Translations under genes and position numbers: made by a program
Part shown: piece by piece, positions 8,284 through 17,184 of the stretch
Layout: each line of letters starts with the position of its first letter
Numbering within the stretch: the stretch's first letter is position 1
Notes under the pieces: generated by a model
Databases searched by the model: none
Told to the model about the DNA's origin: nothing
What the model saw: the letters and a program-made list of their open reading frames with translations, nothing else
Assembly: GCA_900541935.1 (NCBI GenBank)
Contig: UQLZ01000006.1
Location: 1-64,000 of the forward strand
Length of the DNA stretch: 64,000 nucleotides
Source of the DNA: an uncultured Prevotellaceae bacterium
GTDB lineage: Bacteria > Bacteroidota > Bacteroidia > Bacteroidales > Muribaculaceae
Direction of reading: 5' to 3'

Positions 8284-9336
8284 TTATTTGTTTTTTACAA
8301 TGATTTCTTTTGTCAGGAAAATCTGTGTAGGAAAGTGATCGCTAAAACCATTGAGGAATACTCCACCAGAGTATGTTCTCAACGGATAGCCTTTGCGGTC
8401 CCCTTCTGTTGTCTTCATTTCCGGGACATCGTTATGAACCTTGCACTTAAAATATTTCAAATGGCTTCTGTCTTTTCCCACAAGATTGGAATTAATTATT
8501 ATTTGGTCAAAAAGATTCCACTGACCTTTATAAGCAAGTGTTCCTATCCCTTTATCGAGAACTTCCCAGAACGGATTAAAGAAACCTCCCTCTTTAGCAT
8601 CTTTCTGCTTTTTAACTGCACCAAGTACTTCCGCACAACTTTCATTGAATGGGTCATCGTTCAAGTCACCCATTATGATAACTCCCTGGTTAGGATCTGT
8701 TGCAAGAACTGAGTCTGCAATATGCTTGCACAATTGTGCTGCTGCAACTCTCAAATGGCGGGATGACGCTTCCCCTCCGGAACGAGACGGCCAGTGGTTA
8801 ACAATGATACTGACCTTATCACCAGCAAGCAAACCTGTCACGCAGGTCTGGTCACGAGTGCGAAAATAAGGCATATCGGGTATATTCAAAGAATGATGCG
8901 TAACATTCAAAACACGGAATAACCGTGGATTATAGAGCAAACCCACATCAATACCACGACGGTCTGGTGAATTGTGATGAACGATTTGATAATTTTTATC
9001 CTTTATCTGAGGATCCTTAACCAAGTCTTGAAGGACTGTTATATTCTCTATTTCAGAAACACCTATAATCGCTGGACCCATAGGAGTTATATCTGTTTTC
9101 AATTTACTGATAGCAAAAGCCATATTGTGCACTTTGCTCCAGTACTTTTTTCCGTCCCACTGACGCTGTCCTTCAGGAGAAAATTCCTTATCATACTTGC
9201 CATTGTTGTTAATGGTATCAAACAAGTTTTCCAGATTGTAGAATGCTACACCGAAAACAGGATATCGTTTTTGCTGTGAAAACAAAAGCGGAATTGCCAC
9301 TATTGTGGCTAAGGTTAAAATAATTATTCGTCTCAT
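8284..9336 (-). CDS. Secreted endonuclease/exonuclease/phosphatase-family protein
   Basis: 350 residues starting MRRIIILTLATIVAIP, a Sec signal peptide. The catalytic blocks of the family are present: NLENLFD near the N-terminus, GVSEIEN (metal-binding Glu), NHWPSRSGG, IIMGDLNDDPFN and SDHFPTQ near the C-terminus. Such proteins cleave phosphodiester or phosphomonoester bonds in nucleic acids or phospholipids, here in the periplasm or outside the cell. I chose the inner ATG at 9336 because the -7 box lies at 9358-9365 and the inner start exposes the signal peptide. First gene of the operon with the TonB receptor and the DUF5689-like lipoprotein. Confidence 0.85.
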   Translation of the reverse strand: MRRIIILTLATIVAIPLLFSQQKRYPVFGVAFYNLENLFDTINNNGKYDKEFSPEGQRQWDGKKYWSKVHNMAFAISKLKTDITPMGPAIIGVSEIENITVLQDLVKDPQIKDKNYQIVHHNSPDRRGIDVGLLYNPRLFRVLNVTHHSLNIPDMPYFRTRDQTCVTGLLAGDKVSIIVNHWPSRSGGEASSRHLRVAAAQLCKHIADSVLATDPNQGVIIMGDLNDDPFNESCAEVLGAVKKQKDAKEGGFFNPFWEVLDKGIGTLAYKGQWNLFDQIIINSNLVGKDRSHLKYFKCKVHNDVPEMKTTEGDRKGYPLRTYSGGVFLNGFSDHFPTQIFLTKEIIVKNK

Positions 9337-9357
9337 AGTTTTATAGGTTTTTCTTCG

Positions 9358-9365
9358 CAAATTTA
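9358..9365 (-). promoter_or_regulatory. Likely -7 box of the nuclease/TonB receptor operon
   Basis: Minus-strand TAAATTTG fits TAnnTTTG, 21 nt upstream of the start codon. A TTTTTG is 16 nt further up, closer than usual. Confidence 0.5.
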
Positions 9366-9608
9366 GATTATGATGGAACTTCAAAAATAACAAAAAAATA
9401 TCAATTACAACTCTCTTTTATAAAAAAATACAAAAAAAAGCATTTTTTATTGCAATTATAGCCTTTCCGCTGATATAAAAAACTTTATATCACCCAACAA
9501 TACTTCCCATTCTATCAAAAAACAGTCAAAAAGTATAATTGACAGTTCAAAATTTCTCATTTTATAATGTTTAGCATATCATTGCTTTATTTTTTGATAA
9601 AAAAGTTA
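9366..9608. other. A+T-rich divergent intergenic region
   Basis: Between the two divergent promoters there is no ORF. It holds poly-A/T runs and a hairpin GATATAAA/TTTATATC at 9472-9491. Nothing else recognisable. Confidence 0.5.
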
Positions 9609-9616
9609 TAATTTTG
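9609..9616 (+). promoter_or_regulatory. -7 box for the PCMD-like gene
   Basis: TAATTTTG, 21 nt before the start codon at 9638. A weak TTG occurs at 9582-9584 with a longer than usual spacer. Confidence 0.5.
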
Positions 9617-9637
9617 GTAGTTTTTAATATCAATGTT

Positions 9638-10591
9638 ATGAAAAGAAATATACTATTTGTTGCATTAATGATAGCAACCACTCTAATTTCGACAGCACAA
9701 GTAGAAAAAATCAAATACGGTGATTTCCAGTCATGGATTAAACGAAACATTAAAGAATCCGGCATCATAGGTGGTGCTGAAAAGACTCTTTACGAAGTTG
9801 GACCTACCCAGACTATCGACGGTAACAAAGCATATAGCAACATAGGCGGCTCTCCTTGGGCTACGTCAAATGTTTACGCAAAGGTTGCTGGCGTTTCTAA
9901 AGGCAGTAACTCTGTTTTTCCTGACAATAGAGGGAACGGCAACTTCTGTATGAAACTAACAACGGTCTTCGAACATGTTAAGGTTATCGGCTTAATCAAT
10001 ATCGACGTTCTTGCTTCAGGAAGCGCATACCTCGGAAGAATGGTTGAACCAGTTAAAAGTACAAAAAACCCATACAGTAAACTCGATATGGGCATTGAAT
10101 TCAACAAGAGACCTAAATACCTGATTTATGACTATAAAGTGCATATTCCTGCCGGAGTTAAAATGATTTACGCAAGCGGTTTTGGCAAACAGAAAGTGCT
10201 CAACAAACAAAACGCTTGCGAAACATTCATAATTCTCCAAAGAAGATGGGAGGATAAAGATGGTAACATTTTTGCCAAGCGTATCGCTACTGGACGAGAG
10301 AGATTCACAAAGAGCACAGGATGGGTAAATGGTCACAAACTGGAAGTTCATTATGGCAATATAACTAACGAACCGTTCTTCAAGCCTTACATGGGACTTA
10401 TTTCCAAGGACAGACCCTACTACGCAACAAACAGTAAAGGTGAAATGGTGGAAGTACACGAAATTGGTTGGGACGACGCAAATGCTAAACCAACACACTT
10501 AATGGTAATGTTCTCTGCTGGTTGCGGAACAGCATACGAAGGTACTCTTGGCCAAACAATGTGGGTTGACAACGTTAAACTTGAATACTAA
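9638..10591 (+). CDS. Secreted protein, putative carbohydrate-metabolism (PCMD-like) domain
   Basis: 317 residues starting MKRNILFVALMIATTLISTAQ, a Sec signal peptide without a lipobox Cys. The rest looks like a beta-rich jelly-roll protein: FQSWIKRNIKESG near the start, WATSNVYAKVAG, FCMKLTT, and a C-terminus with the GTLGQTMWVDNVKLEY ending seen in Bacteroides PCMD-type proteins. Family assignment is from pattern memory and the substrate is unknown. Stand-alone gene with its own promoter box and terminator. The start at 9638 is preferred over an upstream ATG at 9614 that overlaps the -7 box. Confidence 0.6.
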   Translation: MKRNILFVALMIATTLISTAQVEKIKYGDFQSWIKRNIKESGIIGGAEKTLYEVGPTQTIDGNKAYSNIGGSPWATSNVYAKVAGVSKGSNSVFPDNRGNGNFCMKLTTVFEHVKVIGLINIDVLASGSAYLGRMVEPVKSTKNPYSKLDMGIEFNKRPKYLIYDYKVHIPAGVKMIYASGFGKQKVLNKQNACETFIILQRRWEDKDGNIFAKRIATGRERFTKSTGWVNGHKLEVHYGNITNEPFFKPYMGLISKDRPYYATNSKGEMVEVHEIGWDDANAKPTHLMVMFSAGCGTAYEGTLGQTMWVDNVKLEY

Positions 10592-10636
10592 GGTATTTGC
10601 AATATTCTGATACAGACAACTGATATTTTACCTATT

Positions 10637-10675
10637 GCAAAACGCGGACGCTTATTCAAAGCGTCCGCGTTTTGC
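10637..10675 (+). terminator. Strong terminator of the PCMD-like gene
   Basis: Perfect 15-bp GCAAAACGCGGACGC stem with a 9-nt loop; the A- and T-runs at the stem base make it potentially bidirectional. Confidence 0.8.
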
Positions 10676-10688
10676 TCCATTCCATCCC

Positions 10689-10837
10689 GTAGGGCGGACG
10701 AAATACATTTCGTCCCTACTGTGGTATCAAAAACATTCAAATTTGCGGGCAGAAAGCCCAACGATTCGCCAGCCTTGGGCAGCTCCTAGGAAAGCATTAG
10801 CCTAAGGAAAACGCTCTGTAGGAGCAAAGGGTTTTAT
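10689..10837 (+). repeat. Dispersed intergenic repeat, copy B
   Basis: It begins with a hairpin (GGACGAAAT at 10696-10704, ATTTCGTCC at 10707-10715) flanked by GTAGGG and CTAC. At 10747 it enters the block shared with copy A: GGGCAGAAAGCCCAACG, CCAGCC, AGGAAAGCAT, then CTCTGTAGGAGCAA and GGGTTTTAT. The two copies are about 10.5 kb apart in the same orientation. The stretch from 10838 to the end of copA holds no gene. Confidence 0.65.
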
Positions 10838-10904
10838 TGATAGTTCAATGACTAACGTAGAATTTCGAAAGCAACGAAGCAGTTTGCAATTATGGCACAC
10901 CCCT

Positions 10905-13070
10905 CTATCTCGCAAGTTTCAGCCTTAGGCTGTTTAAAACTACCGTTATTGAACTTACAGCCATTGCAGCACTTGCCCACATAGGGTCAAGAGTAACACC
11001 CATTATCGGGAAAAGTAGGCCTGCCGCCACTGGTATTCCTATAACATTGTAAATAAAAGCCCAGAAAAGGTTTTCTCTGATAGTTCTCATCGTTCTCCTT
11101 GAAAGTTGTATAGCCTTAGGGAGCAATCTCAAGTCAGATGAAGTTAGGGTCATCATCGAAGTTTCTATGGCAACATCCGTACCTGTTCCCATAGCAATAC
11201 TAACATCGGCACGTGCAAGCGCCTGAGAGTCGTTAATACCATCACCAACCATAGCAACTATTCTTCCTTCAGACTGACGGTGACGTACATAAGCATCTTT
11301 ATCGCCAGGCAGCATTTCGGAATGATACTCTGTAAAATCGGCATCATTTGCAACAATGGCAGCGGCAGCCTTACTGTCTCCTGTAAGCATAACTGTTCGT
11401 ATCCCCATTTTGCGTAATTTATCAATAGCAACGATAGATGTATCTTTTATCTTGTCAGCAAGTGTTATTGTTGCAAGGACTTGGGTTCCTTTTCCAAAGA
11501 ATACTGTTGTTCCACCCGTATTGCCAACAGACTTAACGTTAACTTCTTTTTCTATTGCAAACCTTTCACTTCCTGCCCAATACTTCTCACCTTCGGAAAT
11601 TGCTTCCACACCTTTGCCATATACAACCTTAAAGTTTTCCACTTTTCCAGAGGCTACTTCCTGCATCTTCAAATGAGCAACTATTGTTGCAGCAAGAGGG
11701 TGCTCAGAAAGTGTTTCCATAGCCAAAAGCACCCCCAGATTTTCATCTGTTGTATGAATACTTCTACGCATGGATACAACAGTTGGCTTACCTTCTGTTA
11801 TTGTTCCGGTTTTATCAAAGACAACGAGAGAAACTTTACCTGTCTTTTCCAAAGCAGTTGCATCTTTAATCAAAATATGATTCTCAGCAGCCTTGCCGAT
11901 ACCTACAGTAATTGCCGTTGGAGTTGCAAGTCCCAAAGCACATGGACAGGCTATGACAAGGACTGAAACCGCACATATAATAGCAGTAGGAATATATGCT
12001 GCTCCTCCGACTATAAGCCATATAGCGAGGGTCATAAGCGAAACGACAATAACAAATGCAGTAAAATACTTGCTTATTCTGTCCGCAATTCTCTGGACAG
12101 GTGCCTTACTGCCTTGTGCCTCTTTTACCATCGCAACTATTTGTGATAGGAAAGTGCTTTCCGAGTCCTTTTCAACAGCCACTACCATTCCGCCATTTCC
12201 GTTCATCGTTCCAGCATAGACATAGTCGCCTATCTGCTTTGCAACAGACATTGACTCGCCCGTAAGCATACTTTCATCAACATAGGATTCGCCTTGAAAG
12301 ACTACTCCGTCAACAGGGATTCGACTTCCAGGCTTGACACGAATGTGGTCACCTGCCTTTATAGCAGATATTGCCGTTTCAGTCTCTTTTCCGTCTGCAC
12401 CAATAACCGTTGCTACAGATGGCTGCAGTTCAACAAGGCTCCTAATTGCCGATGTTGTACTCGCCTTAGCCTTCTCTTCAAGAAAATGCCCGGTAAGAAC
12501 AAAGGCTATAATCATAACAGCAGAGTCAAAATATACATTATTGGAACCGAAGAAATCCGGGAAAAGCAAAAGCAGAAAACTGAAACACCATGCAGCTGCC
12601 GTTGACATTGACACAAGAGTATCCATGCCTGCCGTCTTATTTTTGAGCATCTTCCATGCCCTAATGTAAAAGTCCTTTCCAGAATATGCAAGCACTACCG
12701 CTGAAAGCACTGCGCATACGATTTTTCCAAGAATAGTCTCCGCAAAATCCGTTAAAGAAATCGCCATGACAGGAATTGCCATAATCCATGCAACTATCAG
12801 ACGCTTCCTGATATTCTGGCACACTTTATCTTCGGCCTGTTGTCTATTAGAATCATTATTTTCTATGACAATATCATAGCCTCTATTCTGTACGGCTGTT
12901 TTAATCTTTTCAGGTGTTATAACTTTAGTATCGAAATCTACAGTTAAAGTATTAGCAGAAAAATTAACATTAGCAGAATTAACACCATCAAGGTCATTTA
13001 CCGTTGCTTCCACATTTCTTGCACAAACAACGCAATGCAAGCCCAACACTGGAACAGTTATCTTTGCCAT
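10905..13070 (-). CDS. copA: Copper-exporting P1B-type ATPase
   Basis: A 721-residue inner-membrane pump. It has one N-terminal heavy-metal-associated domain (residues 1-70) whose metal site is C13-x-x-C16 in GLHCVVC. The transmembrane metal site CPC is at 375-377, the phosphorylated Asp D419 in DKTGT, LTGES at 269-273, an SEHPLA motif and GDGINDSQA. The C-terminal helices carry YN and MAVSS, the pattern of Cu(I)-specific members. It begins 2 nt after the stop of the S41 peptidase gene, so the two are probably co-transcribed. No CsoR/CueR regulator or CopZ chaperone is nearby. Function: ATP-driven export of monovalent copper from the cytoplasm. Confidence 0.9.
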   Translation of the reverse strand: MAKITVPVLGLHCVVCARNVEATVNDLDGVNSANVNFSANTLTVDFDTKVITPEKIKTAVQNRGYDIVIENNDSNRQQAEDKVCQNIRKRLIVAWIMAIPVMAISLTDFAETILGKIVCAVLSAVVLAYSGKDFYIRAWKMLKNKTAGMDTLVSMSTAAAWCFSFLLLLFPDFFGSNNVYFDSAVMIIAFVLTGHFLEEKAKASTTSAIRSLVELQPSVATVIGADGKETETAISAIKAGDHIRVKPGSRIPVDGVVFQGESYVDESMLTGESMSVAKQIGDYVYAGTMNGNGGMVVAVEKDSESTFLSQIVAMVKEAQGSKAPVQRIADRISKYFTAFVIVVSLMTLAIWLIVGGAAYIPTAIICAVSVLVIACPCALGLATPTAITVGIGKAAENHILIKDATALEKTGKVSLVVFDKTGTITEGKPTVVSMRRSIHTTDENLGVLLAMETLSEHPLAATIVAHLKMQEVASGKVENFKVVYGKGVEAISEGEKYWAGSERFAIEKEVNVKSVGNTGGTTVFFGKGTQVLATITLADKIKDTSIVAIDKLRKMGIRTVMLTGDSKAAAAIVANDADFTEYHSEMLPGDKDAYVRHRQSEGRIVAMVGDGINDSQALARADVSIAMGTGTDVAIETSMMTLTSSDLRLLPKAIQLSRRTMRTIRENLFWAFIYNVIGIPVAAGLLFPIMGVTLDPMWASAAMAVSSITVVLNSLRLKLAR

Positions 13071-13072
13071 AT

Positions 13073-14761
13073 CTATTTCTTTTTATCTTTGGGGCTCAAA
13101 ATGCCTTCAAACTTTGCCCTATCAGCAAAAATTTTAGCAACAGTGTCCATTGCAACATCATTTTTAAGGCCTTCTATAATTGCACCTTTCTGATAATAAT
13201 ACCTCTTCTGAATCTCCCTTGCAAGAATATCCTCAATGTCCTTGCGGTTATTGTCAAGGTCCTGCTCAAGATTATGATGCAACAGTTTTTCCAGTTCTGC
13301 AAAAACCTTCTTTGTCGAATCATTCATATAGCCTTCTGCTTCGGCTGTTTCTTTAAGAGCCTTAACGCCTGTTTCACAAACCTTGTCGTAATTGAATTTT
13401 TTAGGGTCAATGAATTTCTTGAAATCGTTGAAAATCTTGTCTGTTATCTTGAAATCTTCTGGTGCTGCTATCGATTCATTCTCAGCAGCGAATTTTGTTG
13501 CAAAATTAAATGCCCAATTATCACGAATTATATTAAATGTCAATCTGTTGATTTTGCCCCAATCAACTGTAATATCAGGAGTTATGCCACCACCATCTCT
13601 GACCTCTCTTCCATGAGCAGTATGGAATACTGTTGTCAAACTGTCTGGCGTTCTTGCAACGCTACCATCTGGATTTCGGCGGGAATAGTCAATGGCTTGA
13701 ATCAAACGCCCGCTTGGGATATAATATTTTGCAATAGTCAATTTAAACAAATTCTCATAAGGTAATGGACGTGTTGACTGAACAAGTCCTTTTCCAAAAG
13801 AACGCGTTCCTACTATTATTGCCCTATCCATATCCTGCAACGAACCGGCAACAATCTCTGATGCCGAAGCGGAACCTCCATCAATAAGAATAGCCAACGG
13901 AATATCTTTATCTACCGGTTTCTGCGTTGTCTTGTAGATTTTTTCATTTTGCTTAATACGGCCTTTGGTACGAAGAACTTCTGTATTTTTCGGGACAAAA
14001 AGGTTCACAATCTGAATTGCACTTTCAAGGACACCACCACCATTGCTCCGAAGGTCAAGTGCTATATATTTCACTCGCTTGTCCTTTTTTAACTCAAGCA
14101 AGGCGCTTTTAACCTCTTCAGGAGAGTTTTCATTAAATGTTGTCAACTGGATATAACCTATACCATTATCCATTGCCTTAAAATATGGAACTGACGGCAT
14201 TTGTATTTTCTTTCTTGTAATGTTGAAGGTCTTTATACTGTCGCTGACATAAGGTCGGTTTACAACAACCTTGACAACGGTATTTGCCTGCCCTTTCAAC
14301 TTTTCACTTACCTGTGAATTAGTCCATGTCAGAGTTGAATCTCCATCAATCATAACAATCTTATCTCCTGGTTTCAAACCAGCAATAGCAGCAGGACTTC
14401 CTTCATAAGGTTCAGAAATAAGGACACCTCCGCCAGGAGCAGCCATTATATAAGAGCCTATACCTCCATACTCACCTGTCGATATAGTGTAAAAATCTTC
14501 CCTATCCTTTGCTGGAATGTACTCTGTATATGGGTCCAATTCATTGAGCATAGAAGAAATCGCAGTTTCCATTGCCTTGTCAAGATTAAAAGTATCAACA
14601 TACGATATTGCCAACTCTTTATACAAGGTGTTGAAAATTGACAGATTTCTATATACATCCATGTCATCTTTCTCTTCCTTTGACTTTGCAGCCACAATTA
14701 ATGCCGGTGCTATCAATAACAGTAGGGCTACAAAAACCCAATGCCTTCTATTCTTTATCAT
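13073..14761 (-). CDS. S41-family C-terminal processing protease
   Basis: 562 residues with an N-terminal signal/membrane segment (VFVALLLLIAPALIVAA). A PDZ domain spans about 95-175 (GIGSYI, GSPAAIAGLKPGDKI). The Ser/Lys protease core follows, with S299 in GGSASASE, K324 in FGKG and Q328 at the spacing expected of CtpA-type enzymes. It cleaves near C-termini of envelope proteins in the periplasm. The C-terminal extension (about 420-562) is helical and charged, usual for Bacteroidetes members. The link to the downstream copA by a 2-nt gap is suggestive of co-expression, not necessarily shared function. Confidence 0.9.
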   Translation of the reverse strand: MIKNRRHWVFVALLLLIAPALIVAAKSKEEKDDMDVYRNLSIFNTLYKELAISYVDTFNLDKAMETAISSMLNELDPYTEYIPAKDREDFYTISTGEYGGIGSYIMAAPGGGVLISEPYEGSPAAIAGLKPGDKIVMIDGDSTLTWTNSQVSEKLKGQANTVVKVVVNRPYVSDSIKTFNITRKKIQMPSVPYFKAMDNGIGYIQLTTFNENSPEEVKSALLELKKDKRVKYIALDLRSNGGGVLESAIQIVNLFVPKNTEVLRTKGRIKQNEKIYKTTQKPVDKDIPLAILIDGGSASASEIVAGSLQDMDRAIIVGTRSFGKGLVQSTRPLPYENLFKLTIAKYYIPSGRLIQAIDYSRRNPDGSVARTPDSLTTVFHTAHGREVRDGGGITPDITVDWGKINRLTFNIIRDNWAFNFATKFAAENESIAAPEDFKITDKIFNDFKKFIDPKKFNYDKVCETGVKALKETAEAEGYMNDSTKKVFAELEKLLHHNLEQDLDNNRKDIEDILAREIQKRYYYQKGAIIEGLKNDVAMDTVAKIFADRAKFEGILSPKDKKK

Positions 14762-14880
14762 ATTGGTTAATTCGTTTTATTTAATTTGCTAAATTACTCC
14801 TATTAATTGGAAAATGCTCGCAATTTTACCTAAAAATGCGTAAAATATTATGATTTGTAGAAAATAAGACACTAAAAAAT

Positions 14881-14914
14881 TAAAAGCGGGCATAGAATCA
14901 CTTCTCTGCCCGCT
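14881..14914 (-). terminator. Terminator of the alpha-amylase gene
   Basis: AGCGGGCA/TGCCCGCT stem extended by AGAA/TTCT, followed on the minus strand by TTTTAATTTTTT. Confidence 0.8.
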
Positions 14915-14961
14915 CAAACATACTATGAAATAAATTCTTAGCCCGATAGGGCTTAGGAACA

Positions 14962-17079
14962 TTATCTTTTAACGATTTTACCTTGAGCGACCTTCCCGTT
15001 TGAAAGGATGACACGATATAGGTAGAATCCGTTTTGCAAACCTTGCACGTCAACGCTGTTGTTTCTATAAGAAGCAGCAACCTCGCTACCGCTCATGTTA
15101 TATACGTTGATTGAAACAACGTCTTCTGCTCCTTCGACTACAAATGCACTGCCGTTATATCTTACTGTCACATTTTCTGCCGCAACATCTGTTACCCCAC
15201 CGTAGATGTCTGTAACGTCAGTAACTGTTATTGTCTTTCCTACTTCTGGCTCATTGAGGATAAAATAATGAGTTCCCTCAAGATTTGTGATGTCAACAGT
15301 CTGGTCTGTTTCGTTATTGAAGATTATATTTACGATGTCGCATTCTTTCGGTGTTGTCCACTTATACCAAGTTTTTCCGCTTTCAACGACTGTTGAAGTA
15401 GCCATATTCTTACCTGGCCAGTTGCCGAGCAGTTCTGCAGCCTCAAAAGTATCGCTCCACGCATAGAAATTTACAGTTGACCAAGTTTTCGGCTTCAACA
15501 AGTAGATTGTCACAGGCAAGTATTCTGTTGTATAAGTTGCAGTCTTTACAGTTGACACAACTTTGTTATTTTCACACACAACAGCCTTCAAAGTTGTCTT
15601 CTTGCTGATCTTAATTGTTGTTCCGGAATTAACTTTTGTTCCATTTGTCAATGATGGAGTAGTCTTATCCGTTGTATAGATAATCTGTGCGTCTTTTGAT
15701 GCGTTTTTTACAGACAAAGTAACATCTGTACCGCCAATATAGATACCGCTATCTGGTGTCAGTGTCACTTCTGGTCTTACTGTGTCAAGGTCTTTAATTG
15801 AAACCTTTGTCCAAATAGTGTATGCTCCGCTATATGCAACTCTGTCGGCTGTTGTATAGCCTGACGGTGTGTATGTACCGCGACCAACCTTGATTACCAA
15901 TTCTCCATTTGTACCAGTAACTTTTGCAACATACATAGAGCGAGATGTGCTAAGAACAGTTACCTTGCTTTGATTTGTGATACCTACAGACTTGCGGATT
16001 GCAATAAGTTTTTTGATATCTGCTTTTTTCTCTAACCAGTGCTTCATGAAAACGCATGGAGTACCCGGGCTGCAAAGCATGTAAGCATTGGCTGCAACAA
16101 TATCACCTGTGAATTTTGTTGACTCACGATATGTGTCGTGATTGTCGATAAATGTAACTGCATATCTTTGATAAGTATCCATGTGGATAAGCCCTGCAGG
16201 CTGGTCAAGACTGCCATTTCTTTTCCAAACAAGTTTCGAAAAGTCCATACCAGCAAATGCGTCATTAACCTGGAACTTGAATGGGAAGTCGAAAGCGGCA
16301 GAAGTGCGGCCTGTTCCCTCAATCCATTTAACGATATTGTCGTAGCCGTCCCAATACTCACCTACTGAATAGGAAGCCTTTGCTGACTCATTATATATTT
16401 TAATAAACTTTGAGCCAAAACCCTTTACCATATCGTATCTCCAACCGACATAGCCTAAATCATTTTTCAAGAAATCAAGATATGCCTTAATGCCTTCCTG
16501 AACCTTTGCATTAGTGTGGTCAAGGTCACGGCATCCGTCAAAATTGTCACCAGTGTCGTAAGCCCCTGTCGGCTGCTCCTGATCTGGTTGCTTTGAAACC
16601 TCATCATTCTTGCATATAGCCCAAGGGCCCCATTCGTAAGTTACACCCTTGTATGTCTCTGTTGGAAAATCTGTCCATGTTGAAACGCCATCTCTGTGGT
16701 TGACAACGACATCTTCAATAATTCCAGTACCAAATGATGAGAATGTTTTAATCATCTCTCTCAACTCATCTTCAGTACCGAAAGATGAGTTGTGGTTACT
16801 CATCCAATAAACAGGATTATAACCCATACTTGGGTTTGAACTACATTTACCACTGTTTGGAACCCAAATCAAATCAAAATAGTCCGACAATTCGCCTGCT
16901 TGGCTTGCAAGAGTTGTCCACTTTGAATCATCATACGCATCCCATGAAAAACCTTGGAGCATAACGCCGGAATAGTTTGCCGGCCACGCATATTCTCCTT
17001 CTGCCTTTGCCTGCGGAGAAATAAGCAACATCAGCATTAACGCTGAGAACAACAAATTAATAAGTTTAAATCTTTTCAT
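14962..17079 (-). CDS. Secreted GH13 alpha-amylase with starch-binding module and T9SS sorting domain
   Basis: 705 residues. Signal peptide to about 26, then a GH13 catalytic barrel to about 430 with nucleophile D216 (GWRYD), acid/base E241 (SVGEYWD) and D315 (FIDNHD). Next is a chitobiase/hexosaminidase-type C-terminal beta domain (about 445-530, IYTTDKTTPS), a CBM26-like starch-binding module (about 535-625, FYAWSD, WPGKNM, IIFNN), and a T9SS type A-like tail (about 635-705, INVYNMSGSEV, LQNGFYLYRV, ending KIVKR). It should hydrolyse alpha-1,4-glucans at or outside the cell surface after type IX secretion. No susC/susD pair is next to it. The upstream neighbour on the same strand is a membrane LuxR-type regulator. 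Confidence 0.9.
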   Translation of the reverse strand: MKRFKLINLLFSALMLMLLISPQAKAEGEYAWPANYSGVMLQGFSWDAYDDSKWTTLASQAGELSDYFDLIWVPNSGKCSSNPSMGYNPVYWMSNHNSSFGTEDELREMIKTFSSFGTGIIEDVVVNHRDGVSTWTDFPTETYKGVTYEWGPWAICKNDEVSKQPDQEQPTGAYDTGDNFDGCRDLDHTNAKVQEGIKAYLDFLKNDLGYVGWRYDMVKGFGSKFIKIYNESAKASYSVGEYWDGYDNIVKWIEGTGRTSAAFDFPFKFQVNDAFAGMDFSKLVWKRNGSLDQPAGLIHMDTYQRYAVTFIDNHDTYRESTKFTGDIVAANAYMLCSPGTPCVFMKHWLEKKADIKKLIAIRKSVGITNQSKVTVLSTSRSMYVAKVTGTNGELVIKVGRGTYTPSGYTTADRVAYSGAYTIWTKVSIKDLDTVRPEVTLTPDSGIYIGGTDVTLSVKNASKDAQIIYTTDKTTPSLTNGTKVNSGTTIKISKKTTLKAVVCENNKVVSTVKTATYTTEYLPVTIYLLKPKTWSTVNFYAWSDTFEAAELLGNWPGKNMATSTVVESGKTWYKWTTPKECDIVNIIFNNETDQTVDITNLEGTHYFILNEPEVGKTITVTDVTDIYGGVTDVAAENVTVRYNGSAFVVEGAEDVVSINVYNMSGSEVAASYRNNSVDVQGLQNGFYLYRVILSNGKVAQGKIVKR

Positions 17080-17108
17080 GTTAATATTTATAGGTAGAAA
17101 TGATTATG

Positions 17109-17138
17109 CAAAGTTAACAATAAATTCTATCAATCAAA
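17109..17138 (-). promoter_or_regulatory. Alpha-amylase promoter
   Basis: Minus-strand TAACTTTG at 17109-17116 with TTTTG at 17135-17138, spacer 18 nt. It means the amylase gene can be transcribed apart from the LuxR-type gene upstream. Confidence 0.65.
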
Positions 17139-17184
17139 ACTAAGGAACAATTAATTTGCAATCAGAAAAAAAACTAAATGAAAA

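Noticed and set aside
13004..13765. 253-residue plus-strand ORF opposite copA and the S41 protease
   Set aside because: Cys/Phe-rich antisense shadow of two clear genes.
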